DNA of 64,000 nucleotides from NCBI RefSeq assembly GCF_016808335.1, contig NC_053149.1, positions 36,472,118 to 36,536,117 of the forward strand. Reading direction: 5' to 3'. The translations under genes were made by a program, and so were the position numbers. The notes under the pieces were generated by a model. The model was given only the letters and a program-made list of their open reading frames with translations. It did no database searches and had not been told where the DNA came from. Source of the stretch: Panicum virgatum. Its lineage: Eukaryota; Streptophyta; Magnoliopsida; Poales; Poaceae. Each line of letters begins with the position of its first letter. The stretch's first letter is position 1. Below are positions 30,284 through 43,000 of the stretch, piece after piece.

Positions 30284-31749
30284 TGTAAGGATCACCGGGG
30301 TGTTTGACCCTAGAGGGGGAGGGGGTGAATAGGGTCACTAATCGCTTTCTATCCTAGGGCTCAATCTATTTGCATGAGATAAGCCTAACATGTCCTACAC
30401 ATGCTAGTTATGACTAAGGTTTATCTATGCTACTCTCTACTTACCCCTTAAAGACTTGCAACCTATAGCCAATCCTAATCAAACTAACTAGGAAAGTAAA
30501 GGCACGCAAGATAGAGTAAATGCGGAAATGTAATACGGTAAGTAAAGAGGTAAGGGAGAGAATATGCAAACTCCCGTGAAGACACCAAGACACACGATTT
30601 AACGTGGTTCGGTTAGGACACCAAGTCCCTCCCTACATCCACGGCCACTTGTCCAACACGAACAAGTGTGACGCCGAGTCTCTCCGCTTGATCACCATCT
30701 TGCATTCGCCACCAAGGCTCCTGGCAAGCAAAGGCTAAGTGACCCCAAGTCACCAAGACAAGGCCATCGCCACCGTCTCTCTCGAAGCGTCACCCACGGC
30801 ACCGTCTTCACTATCGGAGCTTCTCACCAAGAGGGGTCTCCTTTCCCGCACAAAGTGTCGTTGCCTCTCCACACCAAGTCGGAGGGTCACACGATGAGTA
30901 CACAAGATGCTTGCCGCAGCAAGACTTTCACTCAAGCTAGTTCTCTCAAGAACTAAGCCTAATCAAGTACTAAGCACTCTCACAAGTGTGCTTAAGCCTA
31001 TATGATGTACAATGAAGCTCTATGGTGGTTGGAGGTGTTCTTCAAGTGTAGTAAGCTTTCAGCAACTCCAGCACTCTCAAATGACCTGGCTTTGGGGGTA
31101 TATATAGGCAGCACAAGCAAATATAGCCGTTGAAGAAAAGCTGCCAGAAAAATACTTAACGCCGGTTAATCCGACGCACCTCCAATAGCCATCGTCGGTT
31201 CAACCGGTGATACTAAACTGCCTGCCTCAAAAACTAGCCATTACGTGTACGGGCAATCAACCGATGCTGCGTCGGTTTAACCGGTGAGTGTAGTTGTCCT
31301 GTGAACTCTGAAAAAACCAACTCTCTGGACAACTGCACCGACGTTCACCAAGACCAAATCATCGGTTCATCCGGTGTATAGACCTTGCCTCAGCTTCTGG
31401 GTCCATTGCACCGACGTATTCAACTTCCCTAACGTCGGTTCAACCGGTGAACCCAAAGTTCCGGGTGTGCTCCAAGTCAATGCACCGACGTATGTGATTT
31501 TCTCAACGTCGGTTCAACCGGTGATACTAAAGTATCTCCGTCTTGATTTCTTTGTATTGGATTTCTTCACGGTCTCATCAAATCTTGTCCTTCGGGCCTA
31601 GCTACGCCTATCTTCTCTTTGTCATCACTTGAACCTAAAAGCCAGAGAATGTTCATCTTAACAATCATATTAGTCTAAGTGTTGTGTTGTCTATATCAAT
31701 CAACAAAACATTATATTGAAATATGGCATGAGAGGCCATTTTCGCTACA
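30284..31749. mobile_element. Element E: solo LTR (or non-autonomous LTR element), 1466 bp
   Basis: Absent from the other LTR of element C, it begins TGTAAGGATC, ends TTCGCTACA and is flanked by acccg at 30279-30283 and 31750-31754. TG...CA ends with a 5-bp duplication fit a solo LTR. There is no coding capacity. The 3' third carries hairpin repeats. The start motif gagggggagggggtgaatag is widespread in grass LTRs; the superfamily is not assigned. Confidence 0.8.
31157..31524. repeat. Repeated hairpin units in solo LTR E
   Basis: About five units, 70-90 bp apart, pair GCACCGACGT-like arms with ACGTCGGTTCAACCGGTGA-like arms. Clear cases are 31334-31377, 31407-31450 and 31480-31524. ACCGACGT and ACGTCGGT are inverted complements and AACCGGT is itself near-palindromic, so each unit can fold. 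Confidence 0.75.
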
Positions 31750-34700
31750 ACCCGCCCCCACGCGCCCGCGCCGCACCGCGCGCTCAGCCCGGTTCGCCTC
31801 GCCTCAGCCGCTCGCTCTCTCTCTCTCTCTCTGACGAATGGGGCCCACTCATCAGCGTCTCCCTCCTCCTTTCCTTCTTCTTCCCCGCGCCGGCTTCCTC
31901 TGCTCCACTCCACTCGGCCGCCCGCGCCTCGCCGCGCCTGCCCGTGGGCCGTCCCGCCTCTGCAGGTGCACCAGTCAGCCACCACGCGCCCAAACCTTTC
32001 TAGAAACTTCCCCCACACGAGCACGGATCGAGCCAGAGCCGTTGCCGTGATCCGGTTTCTCCGCTAACGTGATTGCCGCCGCGGATATCTCGGGCACGCA
32101 CGCCGAGATCCCCAGTACCCACCTTTAAACGCCCTCGCACCCCTCTGCGCCCTCATCTCCACCCCGCAGCCGCCACCCAAACCGTAGCGCCGCCGTCGCC
32201 ACGCTCCGCATCCACCGAGCTCTGCCACGCCGAGGCCTTGTTCCGCCGCGGACCGGCCGCTCCGCTGTAGCTCCACCCCTGCAGGTCCCCGCTTTAGCTC
32301 CGCCTCGACGCCCCTTGCTCGCGACTCCGAGGCCCGCACGCACTGGATTTTCCCCGAGACTCCGCGTCGGTGAGCTCACTGCGCCGCCGCGATTATTCGC
32401 CACCGGCGATCCCCGACATCCCCAGACCCCTGGAACATCCTCGCAGATCGACGTCGAAGCATTGCGAGGGATCCAGGAGTCTGGAGACGCCCAGCAGTGG
32501 CCGGACCTCGAGCTCCGCCCAGCGCCGCCACGCAACCTCGTCGCCGGCCTCCCTGCGACAACCCTCCGACCGATCCAGTGCACGGTGAGCATCACCAAGC
32601 CCCCACCGTCCTTTTATGCTAGATGTTTTCGCTTGTGGCGCACCCTAGGAGCCCCGGCACCACTCGCCGGTGATGTCCCGTCTCGTAGACCCGCCGCTGC
32701 AGCTGCTAGCTGCGCCACATACCCCCCCGTGCCCCGTTTGGTGCCCAGTTGGGTTACGCACGTCGCGCACTCCAGCCACGGCCAAACCACAGCCCGAACG
32801 GACTCCTGGAGCGCTGGATTGGCGAACTCCGGCGACCCCGCTGCCGTGCGCCGCCGCGCGCCAGCGATTCCGCCACCGCTCCCGCGCCAAACGTTTCCTG
32901 GCCGCGCGATCCAGATCGAACGGTCCAAAACACCCAAGCCCGAGTCAACCGAGGGGATACCGGTCAGTGCCTGGTGTTCTTGCAAAAGAGACCCCGGGTT
33001 TCTCTGGAATCAACCCGCGGTCCTTTTCAGTTTTAAAGTAATTACGGATAGGTCCTGTTTTTAATGTTTTGGCCCCTTATCTTTCCAGAAATAGTGCCCG
33101 CCATCCAGTCCATGTGTTTTCACGCATTAGCCCTTGGATCTAACCGTTAATTATGTATAGGTCCCTGATTTTTGCAGAAAACCACTAGAAACTTAGTTTT
33201 TCATGCAGAAAAGCCCCTAGACCTTGTTTTAAGCCTAGTTTTCGCGTTCTAGCTCTGTTTTAGGCGTTCTTTATGTCCACGCGATCGTTGCAACGCGTAG
33301 AATAGTTCTAGATTAGTTTTGTTTGCTTTTTTATGTATTGTTGTACTGTTTCTTAGTGTTTGCCTTTGTTTGCATGTAATTGCATGTGCTGGACTTGTTT
33401 GGGCGTTGCGATCGTGAGTAGACGTTGATCCTTCGGAGGAGTACTAGTACCCGGAGCAGCCACCATCTTCACAGCAGTTTGAGCAGCAGGAGAACTTTGA
33501 GGAAGGCAAGTATAATATGAACAACACCTATCACTTTTAAATACATTTTCATACTGCATTTTAATATTGTATGTCTATAAGGATTTCCTAGCCACTTTAT
33601 TACCTTATAAATATCCCTTGGGTTTGCATTTTGGTTAGTTGTGCTAGGTTTGCTGCGCTCTCACACATAATGGTCCTTTTTAATTAATTTGATTAATGGT
33701 ATATTGCAACTTAAATCTGGGAGTGGCCCTCTGTGCTCCGTGCTTGAGTGGCTCATGTCTCGTTAAAATTGGTTTTTCTAGAAACATGGTTTAGGGGGCC
33801 AGCACGTTGCTTACTGCTTGGTTGGCCACTCTCCATAAGGACTGGTTCATAGAGCGACAACCTGGGACAACATCGCTACCACATGATTGGAATGAGACAG
33901 TCTTGGCTTACTAATTTGGTCTTTCTGGTTTGGAGTACCTTACCTGCGGGGCAAGGGTGGTAAGCTTCTATGGTCCCTGCTCCTCCAGCTTGGTCTGTGC
34001 TGTGTGCTTATACCCCCGTGAGGTGGGCCCCATCGTCGCTAATCTAACTCTTCGCGGTTACGCCTTACCAACGAGATTCTTTGTAACGGCCTCGTAGTGT
34101 GCTTGCTAGCCATCTCACCTAAGGAAGTGTGATGAACAACTAGCGTAGCTCACGACTTGTGGGTAAAGATGTGCAACCTCTGCAGAGTGTAAAACTGGTA
34201 TACTAGCCGTGCTCACGGTCATGAGCGGCCCAGATCCTCCTTTTGATTAGTGGGGTTATCTTCCTTTGATTAGGAGGGTTCCCCGGGTGTTGGTTTGGTT
34301 TGGTTCTCAGTAGTTCTTAATTAATTTTGATTAATTACTATGTAACTGGGTTTATGGTAATTCATCAACTTGTAGTAATTAGCTTTAAATTTTTTTTTGC
34401 CAAGACTTAAAAGCTAATGCAGTTGAGTCAGCCAACCTTAGAGCCTCATAGTTTGTGTTATACTTGTTGAGTACGAGTTGTGTACTCACACTTGCCTCCT
34501 CTACTCTTTTCCTCTTGTTCTTTTTGGGATACTCTCTTGCTGCTCAGTTCCTGCCGACACGAGGGAGTTCACCCAGAGCTACCAGGAGTACGAGGACTTC
34601 TAGGTGTTCGTCTTCCAGTCGACGTCCCTGTGGTGCCTAGCTTCGACGAGAGTTTACGTATATGCTTTTACGTTTCCGCTGTATCAGACATTTTTTATCA

Positions 34701-34858
34701 TTCATGTAATAAATAACATTCGTACTCGTTTTATTATATCTTTTTACGTTATATGTGCTGTGATATATTGTTCATTCTGTTGTATATACGTGTGACTTGA
34801 TCCTGGCACGTATATGATTGCTCGGTTTATGTCCTTTTATAAACCGGGTGTTACTGAG

Positions 34859-34871
34859 TGGTATCAGAGCC
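34859..34871 (+). other. Element C primer binding site
   Basis: TGGTATCAGAGCC, the initiator-tRNA-Met complement used by Del/Tekay chromoviruses, starts three bases after the LTR. Confidence 0.88.
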
Positions 34872-35420
34872 ATATCGACTGTAGAACGAAAGCCTAGATA
34901 GAACTAGTCGAGTTTTAGGTCCTCTTCTCTCTAAGACTTGTCTGCTGAAATTATTTTGCTATTATATTCCTTGAATTCTAAGATTTTTACTCGTCTTACC
35001 TTGATTTTTCTCTATAGAATTAGTTTTAGTTTCCATAGCTTTAGCCCTGAAGTATCTCACCAAACCTTTTTAGTCTAGGATTGCCTGAGCTCAGCACGAT
35101 AGACTGTTTTGCGACGCGTTGTGTTAGTCGAGTGGTGTTAAACTCGGCTAAAGTGTAAAATTTGTATGCTTGTTATTATGCAAATGTTTGATTTGGATAT
35201 TTTGTTGATTGCATAGTTTAGTAGTTAAATTTGTTTAATGAAAATCAGTCTTAAGTTAAAGTTAATTAATTAATAAAATGAGTTAGATCGTTGGGGTTAA
35301 AACCATGCACTCTATCCTGTCCACTTTATCATGCGTAAGTATTCCTTGCAGAAAGATATCATATCCGCCTGAAATTTTTTTCTGCAATATCTTTGCTCAT
35401 ACATCTTTTGTTCAAATCAG
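34872..35420 (+). other. Element C 5' untranslated leader
   Basis: AT-rich leader between the primer binding site and the Gag ATG. No reading frame or structure of note. Confidence 0.6.
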
Positions 35421-38400
35421 ATGGTGAACACCAGGAGCACCGATTCCGGTTCTGGCCAGCAGGGGCAGAACAACCAGGGTATCGGGATACCGATGCCTCC
35501 ATCCTTGACTCCGGAGCAGTACTTCCAGCTCCAGATGCAGATGATGGCTACCCTGAACAACACTGTTCAGGCACTGCAGCAGGTTCACGCGCAGCCTCCA
35601 CCTCCTCCACCACCGCAGGCCCGTGATAGGCGTGCGGAGTTTCTGAGGGGTCACCCACCGACGTTCTCCCACACGTCTAACCCACTCCAGGCGGACGACT
35701 GGCTCCGTGCAGTGGAGCGTCAGTTGGACATCGCCCAGTACGATGATTGGGAGCGTGTCTTGTACGCAGCAGGACAGCTGCGAGGGGCAGCTTTGGACTG
35801 GTGGGAGTCCCACCGGGTTCAGGACCGCGAGGCTTTCACCTGGATCCAGTTTCGGGAGCGGTTCCGCAGCCACAACGTCCTCGCGGGTGTGATGAACACA
35901 AAGAAGAAGGAGTTCCTTGCACTTAAGCAGGTAAACTCAGATATAATCCGTCAGCATTTCCTTTTTTGAGCTAAGATCTCCCTTGTTCTATCTTTCTGAA
36001 ACAGGAAAAGTTAAGCTAATTATTCGTCATACATCTTTCTTTTTCCACTTCAGGGGACTATGACGGTCACGGAGTATCGTGATCATTTCCTTCAGCTCGC
36101 TCACTACGCCCCTGCCGAGGTCGCGGATGACCGCAACAAGCAGGAGCACTTCATGGAGGGTCTCGAGGACTACATCCAGTACGCACTGCTCAACCTCCAC
36201 TTCGATGACTTCAACCATCTGGTTGACAGCACGCTCAACACGGAGCGCAAGCACTGGGAGATGGAGGATAAGAAGAGGAAGATCACTCCAGTTGCTTCCG
36301 GCAGCCACACCCGTCCTCGCCTCCAGCCGCCCCAGCAGTACCAGCAGCAGCAGCAGTACCGGCCTCCCCAGCAGTACCAGTAGCGGCCACAGCAGTACCC
36401 GCCTCGACAGCAGCAGCAGGCGGGCCAGGGCCAGAGGTTTCCGGCACCTCCGGCTCGTGCCGCTCCACCAGCTCCGCCAGCACCTCAGGCTCCACGGCAG
36501 GCAGCTCCTCCTGCCGGACAGCAGGCTCCAGCACTCCCTCGCACCTGCTATCACTGCGGCCAGCCGGGGCACTATGCCAACTCTTGCCCCCGGAAGGCGT
36601 AGGCGGGACAGCAGGGGCGCCCAGCTCAGCCCAGGGCGCCACTTCAGGGGAAGGTGAACCACGTTACGGCCGAGTCAGCGGCCGAGGCTCCCAATGTGGT
36701 TATTGGTACGTTCATGGTCAATTCATATCCAGCTACAGTGCTTTTCGATACTGGTGCTACGCATTCCTTCATTACACAGTCTTTTGTTGAGCATCATGGT
36801 ATTCGTACTAGCACATTAAAGAGGTGCCTTTTAGTATCTTCACCGGGAAGACAATTGAGGTCTCATACCTTCTGCCCCAGAGTCTGTGTATCCTTAAGGG
36901 GGGTAGAATTCAGTATAGATCTGATGGTGCTAGACACCAAGGGCATCAATGTCATTATGGGGATGGAGACTCTTGCTAAGTGGGGAGTAAGGATAGATTG
37001 TGCCCAGAGGACAGTCTTGTTATCGACTTCCAGTGGTCAGGAGGTTACTATCAGTGCAGTGGAACCTTTTGGATTTCTTCATCAGATGGAGGCTAGACCC
37101 ACGGATGGTATTTGCGTGGTGTCTGAATTCCCGGATGTCTTTCCGGATGATTTGCATGGTATGCCGCCTGAACGCGACATTGAGTTTTCTATTGATCTCT
37201 TGCCTGGCACAGCTCCTATTGCGAAGCGGCCCTACCGTATGGCACCTATCGAGCGTGAGGAAGTTAAGAAGACTATAGATGAGTTGCTAGCCAAGGGCTA
37301 TATCTGTCGCAGCTTTTCTCCTTGGGCTTTTCCATTGCTGTTAGTAGATAAGAAGGATGGTTCGAAGAGAATGTGCGTCGATTATCGGGATCTGAACACA
37401 GTTACCATCAAGAACAAGCATCCACTGCCCCGTATTGAGGAACTTTTTGATCTGCTTCAAGGTGCTTGTGTATTCTCGAAGATTGATCTGCGTTCGGGTT
37501 ATTTCCAGCTGAGGATCCGTCCCGAGGATATTTCGAAGACGACATTCACCTGCAAGTACGGGCTGTATGAGTACACAGTCATGTCTTTCGGCTTGACTAA
37601 TGCCCCGGCTTTCTTCATGTACCTGATGAACATGGTTTTCATGGATTATCTGGATGTATTCGTGATGATCTTCATTGATTATATTCTGATCTTTTCCAAG
37701 TCAGAGGCAGAGCATGAAGTTCATCTGAAGCTAGTGCTACAGAGATTGAGGGAGCATCAGCTGTATGCTAAGTTCAGCAAGTGTGAGTTCTGGATTGACG
37801 AGGTTCCATACCTCGGTCATATCATCTTCAAGGGAGGCATTGCAGTTGATCCGAGCAAGGTGAAGGATGTGCTCGAGTGGGAGACACCGCAGACGGTGAA
37901 GGAAGTCCGGTCATTCTTGGGCTTAGCAGGATATTATCGGAGGTTCATTGAGAATTTCTCCAAGATCGCGAAGCCCTTGACTTCTTTGCTAGAGAAGAAT
38001 GCGGATTTCATATGGACTGATGAGCGTCAGATGGCATTTGATGAGATGAAGAAGAGGTTGACTACGGCGCCAGTCCTTACTCTACCAGACTAGAGCAAGA
38101 GGTTCACAGTGTATTGTGATGCTTCAAAAGATGGTCTTGGTTGTGTTCTGATGCAGGAGGGCAGAGTGATTGCTTATGCTTCACAGCAGTTACATCGTCA
38201 TGAGCTGAACTATCCCACTCATGACCTTGAGTTAGCCGCAATTGTGCATGCTCTGAAGATTTGGAGGCATTACTTGTACGGGCAGCAATGTGATATCTAC
38301 ACTGATCACAAGAGCCTCAAGTATATTTTCACACAGAATGAGCTAAACATGCGGCAGAGGAGATGGTTAGAGCTGGTCAAGGAATATGACCTGGAGATTC

Positions 38401-40010
38401 ACTATCATCCGGGTAAGGCCAATGTGGTGGCAGATGCTCTGAGCAGAAGAAGCTATGTCAACATGGCCGTTGCTTTCCAGATGCCTCCAGAGTTATGCGA
38501 GGAGTTTGAGCAGTTGAGTCTGCGTTTCTTGCATCATACTTCGAGTGCAGCATTCGAGGCAGTACCCACTCTAGAGGTAGAGATCCGGCAGCATCAGAAG
38601 GAAGATGAGAAGCTGCAGGAGATTCGTGAGTTGCTCAAGAAAGGCAAGGCCCCTCATTTCAGAGAGGATGATCAAGGTACCTTGTGGTACAAGAACCGGA
38701 TCTGTGTGCCAGATGTGAAGGATCTCAGGAAGTTGATTTTGAGTGAGGTTCATGATACAGCTTACTCTATTCATCCGGGCAGTACCAAGATGTACTATGA
38801 TCTTAAGGAACGATTCTGGTGGTATGGGATGAAGCGTTCCGTTGCAGAGTACGTGGCTATTTGCGACACCTGTCAGCGTGTCAAGGCTGAGCATCAGAGG
38901 CCAGCATGTCTGTTACAGCCATTGAAGATTCCAGAGTGGAAATGGGAGGAAATCACCATGGACTTCATTGTTGGGTTGCCTCGTACTCAGAAAGGGTACA
39001 ACTCTATATGGGTAGTAGTGGATCGTTTGACGAAGGTTGCTCACTTCATTCCCGTGAACACTACCTACTCCGGTGCCATACTGGCAGAGTTGTACATCTC
39101 CCGGATTGTCTGTTTACATGGTGTGCCCAAGAAGATCATATCCGATAGAGGATCTCAGTTCACTTCATGGTTCTGGGAGCAGCTCCATGATTCGTTGGAT
39201 ACGAAGCTGCGTTTCAGTATCGCCTATCATCCTCAGACAAATGGACAGACCGAGAGAACCAACCAAGTGTTGGAGGATATGCTGAGAGCTTGTGCTATTC
39301 AGTATGGTAGTAGTTGGGATAAGTGCCTGTCGTATGCTGAGTTTTCCTACAACAACAGCTACCAGGCCAGTCTGAAGAAGTCCCCCTTTGAGGCATTGTA
39401 TGGCAGAAAGTGCAGGACTCCTCTTTATTGGGATCAGATTGGTGAGAAGCGGCTCTTTAGCCCTGACATTATAGAAGATGCAGAGCAGATGGTACAGACA
39501 GTGCGGGAGAATCTAAGGATTGCACAGACTAGGCAGAAGAGCTATGCAGACGGCAAACGAAGGGACCTAACCTTCAGCATTGATGATTATGTATATCTAA
39601 AGGTGTCCCCGATGCGAGGAGTCCACAGATTTAACGTCAAGGTGAAGCTAGCACCTCGGTATATTGGTCCATTCAAGGTGCTAGAGAGGAAAGGCGAAGT
39701 CGCTTATCGCCTAGAGTTGCCTACCAACCTCTCTGGAGTTCATGATGTCTTCCATATTTCTCAGCTGAAGAAGTGTCTAAGAGTTCCTGAGGAGCAGGCA
39801 CCACTGGATGGGTTAGATGTGCAGAAAGATCTGACCTATACTGAGCATCCGGTAAAGATTCTGGAGACATCAGAGAGGGTTACATGGAACAAGCGCATCA
39901 AGATGTGCAGAGTTCAGTGGAGTCATCACAGTGAAGCTGAGGCTACATGGGAGCGAGAAGATGAGCTGAAGAAGACATATCCAGATCTCTTTGCTAGCCA
40001 GTCTAGCTGA
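35421..40010 (+). pseudogene. Element C Gag-Pol polyprotein
   Basis: A single frame runs from ATG 35421 to TGA 40008-40010, about 1490 residues if the 123-bp insert is spliced out. Order: Gag (ADDWLRAVERQLDIAQYDDW, KKKEFLALKQ, GTMTVTEYRDHFLQLAHYAP), zinc knuckle CYHCGQPGHYANSC, protease [13 protein letters not shown], RNase H ([16 protein letters not shown]), integrase ([11 protein letters not shown]...[40 protein letters not shown]) and a chromodomain-like end ([30 protein letters not shown]). Three TAG stops (36381, 36600, 38091) sit where related proteins have Gln. The RT catalytic box reads FIDY instead of FIDD (37671-37682), which by itself would kill polymerase activity. Confidence 0.93.
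35931..36053 (+). other. Intron-like 123-bp insert in element C gag
   Basis: The block begins GTAAAC after ...CTTAAGCAG and ends TTTTTCCACTTCAG before GGGACTATG. Removing it restores FLALKQ|GTMTVTEYR exactly as in related Gags. It contains an in-frame TGA at 35967-35969, a pyrimidine tract and a possible branch-site gctaat. Its length, 123, keeps frame. Confidence 0.75.
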
Positions 40011-40032
40011 ATCTCGGGGACGAGATTCCTAT

Positions 40033-40044
40033 AAGGGGGTAGGG
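40033..40044 (+). other. Element C polypurine tract
   Basis: aagggggtaggg two bases before the 3' LTR. Confidence 0.75.
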
Positions 40045-40046
40045 TT

Positions 40047-43000
40047 TGTAACACTCTAATTTAAATTTCAGCAATTAATAATAAATTTAATTGGTTTATT
40101 TAATTTTCTAAGGTTTATATGCATAGCCTTGCATTTGAATTAATTTTCTTTCACAAGTAACTAAAATTTATTTTAAGTTAAACTTGTTTGTACATTCGTG
40201 CTGGTGCTTAATTTCATTTGATTGAGTGTGGTTTGAATTCAAATTCAAATTTGAATTCAAATAGGTTTAGTTTGGTTTGAAATAAGGAATAGAAAAGGAA
40301 AAGAAATAGGAAACCCAACCCAGCCGGCCCGTTCCTTTCCCTGCGGCCCGTTTTCTTTTTCTTCTTTTCCGCGGCCTAGCTCGCCACCGCGGCCCAGCCC
40401 AGCATCCGCTCATGCCTCCCTGCTCCAGCCCGTTCTCTCCCCGCTTCACCAGCCCGCGTTGCGCTCGCGTGCGACTGACAGGGATGGCCCACCTGTCAGC
40501 CGCGTTCCCCAGCGCCCGCGCGTGCCTCCTTTCCTCTGGCCGTCTGGGCCCGCGCGACAGCACACGCCCCCACGCGTCCGCGCCGCACCGCGCGCTCAGC
40601 CCGGTTCGCATCGCCTCAGCCGCTCGCTCTCTCTCTCTCTCTCTGACGAATGGGGCCCACTCGTCAGCGTCTCCCTCCTCCTTTCCTTCTTCTTCCTCGC
40701 GCCGGCTTCCTCTGCTCCACTCCACTCGGCCGCCCGCGCCTCGCCTCGCCTGCCCGTGGGCCGTCCCACCTCTGCAGGTGCACCAGTCAGCCACCGCGCG
40801 CCGAAACCTTTCTAGAAGCTTCCCCCACAAGAGCACGGATCGAGCTAGAGCCGTTGCTGTGATCCGGTTTCTCCGCTGCCGTGATTGCCGCCGCGGATAT
40901 CTCGGGCATGCACGCCGAGATCCCCGGTACCCTCCTTTAAACGCCCCCGCGCCCCTCTGCGCCCTCATCTCCAACCCACAGCCGCCACCCAAACCCTAGT
41001 GCCGCCCTCACCACGCTCCGCATCCACCGAGCTCCGCCACGCCAAGGCCCTGTTCCGCCGTGGACCTGCCGCTCCGCTGTAGCTCCACCCCTGCAGGTCC
41101 CCGCTTTAGCTCCGCCTCGATGCCCCGAACCACGCCAAGCCCCTTGCTCGCGACTCCGAGGCCCGCACGCACGGGATTTTCCCTGAGACTCTGCGCCGGT
41201 GAGCTCGCTGCGCCGCCGCGATTATTCGCCACCGGCGATCCCCGACGTCCCCTGACCCCTGGAACATCCTCGCAGATCGACGTCGAAGCTTTGCGAGGGA
41301 TCCAGGAGCCTGGAGACACCCAGCAGCGGCCGGACCTTGAGCTCTGCCCAGCGCCGCCGCGCAACCTCGTCGCCGGCCTCCCTGCGACATCCCTCCGACC
41401 GATTCAGTGCATGGTGAGCATCCCCACGCCCCCACCGTCCTTTTGCGCTAGATGTTTTCGGGAGCCCCGGCACCGCTCACCGGCGATGTCCCGCCACGCA
41501 GACCCGCCGTTGCAGCTACTAGCGCCGCCACATACCCCCCCCCCGAGCCCCGTTTGGTGCCTAGTTGGGTTACGCACGTCGCGCACTCCAGCCGCGGCCA
41601 AACCACAGCCCGAACGGACTCCTGGAGCGCTGGATTGGCGATTCCGCCGCCGCTCCCGCGGCCAACGTTTCCTGGCCGCGCGATCCAGATCGAACGGTCC
41701 AAAACACCCAAGCCCGAGTCAACCGAGGGGATACTGGTCAGCGCCTGGCGTTCTTGCAAAAGAGACCCCGGGTTTCTCTGGAATCAACCCGCGGTCCTTT
41801 TCAGTTTTAGGCCCCTTATCTTTCCAAAAATAGTGCCCGCGATCCAGTCCATGTGTTTTCACGCATTAGCCCTTGGATCTAACTGTTAATTATGTATAGG
41901 TCCCTGGTTTTTGCAGAAACCCCCTAGAAACTTAGTTTTTCTTACAGAAAAGCCCCTAGACCTTGTTTTAAGCCTAGTTTTCGCGTTCTAGCTCCGTTTT
42001 AGGCGTTCTTTATGTCCACGCGATCGTTGCAACGCGTAGAACAGTTCTAGCTTAGTTTTGTTTGCTATTTTTATGTATTGTTGTACTGTTTCTTAGTGTT
42101 TGCCTTTGTTTGCATGTATGTGCATGTGCTGGACTTGTTTGGGCGTTGCGATCGAGAGTAGACGTTGATCCTTCGGAGGAGTATCAGTACCCGGAGCAGT
42201 CACCGTCTTCACAGCAGTTTGAGCAGCAGGAGAACTTTGAGGAAGACAAGTATAACATGAACAACACCTATCACTTTTAAATACATTTTCATACTGCATT
42301 TTAATACTGTATGCATATAAGGATTTCCTAGCCACATTATTACCCTATAAATATCCCTTGGGTTTGCATTTTGGTTAGTTGTGCTAGGTTGCTGCGCTCT
42401 CACACATAATAGTCCTTTTTAATTAATTGGATTAATGGTATATTGCAACTTAAATCTGGGAGTGGCCCTCTGTGCTCCGTGCTTGAGTGGCTCACGTCTC
42501 GTTAAAATTGTTTTTTCTAGAAACATGGTTTAGGGGGCCCGCGCGGTGCTTACTGCTTGGTTGGCCACTCTCCATAAGGACTGGTTCATAGAGCGACAAC
42601 CTGGGACAACAGCGCTACCACAAGATTGGAATGAGACAGTCTTGGCTTACTAATTTGGTCTTTTTGGTTTGGAGTAACTTACCTGCGGGGCAAGGATGGT
42701 AAGCTTCTATGGTCCCTGCTCCTCCGGCTTGGTCTGTGCTGTGTGCTTGTACCCCCGTGAGGTGGGCCCCATCGTCGCTGATCGAACTCTTCGCGGTTTC
42801 GCCTTACCAACGAGATTCTTTGTAACGACCTCGTAGTGTGCTTGCTAGCCTTCTCACCTAAGGAAGTGTGATGAACAACTAGCGTAGGTCACGACTTGTG
42901 GGTAAAGGTGTGCAACCTCTATCGAGTGTAAAACTGGTATACTAGCCGTGCTCACGGTCATGAGCGGCCTATATCCTCCTTTTGATTAGTGGGGTTATCT

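Larger units (their letters stand above)
29765..34855 (+). mobile_element. Element C 5' LTR (contains solo LTR E)
   Basis: 5091 bp, of which 1471 are solo LTR E plus its duplication. The rest aligns with the 3' LTR with several indels (for example about 45 bp near 32825-32875 and about 40 bp near 33035-33075 that are absent on the right). The last base reads T where the right copy has A, so the end is ...GTTACT. Reading frames in its GC-rich part (32.1-33.1 kb) are not genes. Confidence 0.88.

Noticed and set aside
30284..31749. Element E as a CACTA or other DNA transposon
   Set aside because: Ends are TG...CA with a 5-bp duplication and no terminal inverted repeats or transposase, which fits a solo LTR better.
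32125..33064. Long overlapping GC-rich reading frames on both strands
   Set aside because: They lie in the LTR of element C, recur in the other LTR with indels that break frame, and show no domain.
40267..41889. Reading frames of 195-257 codons in 40.3-41.9 kb
   Set aside because: Same LTR sequence as 32.1-33.1 kb in element C's right LTR; composition-driven open frames.
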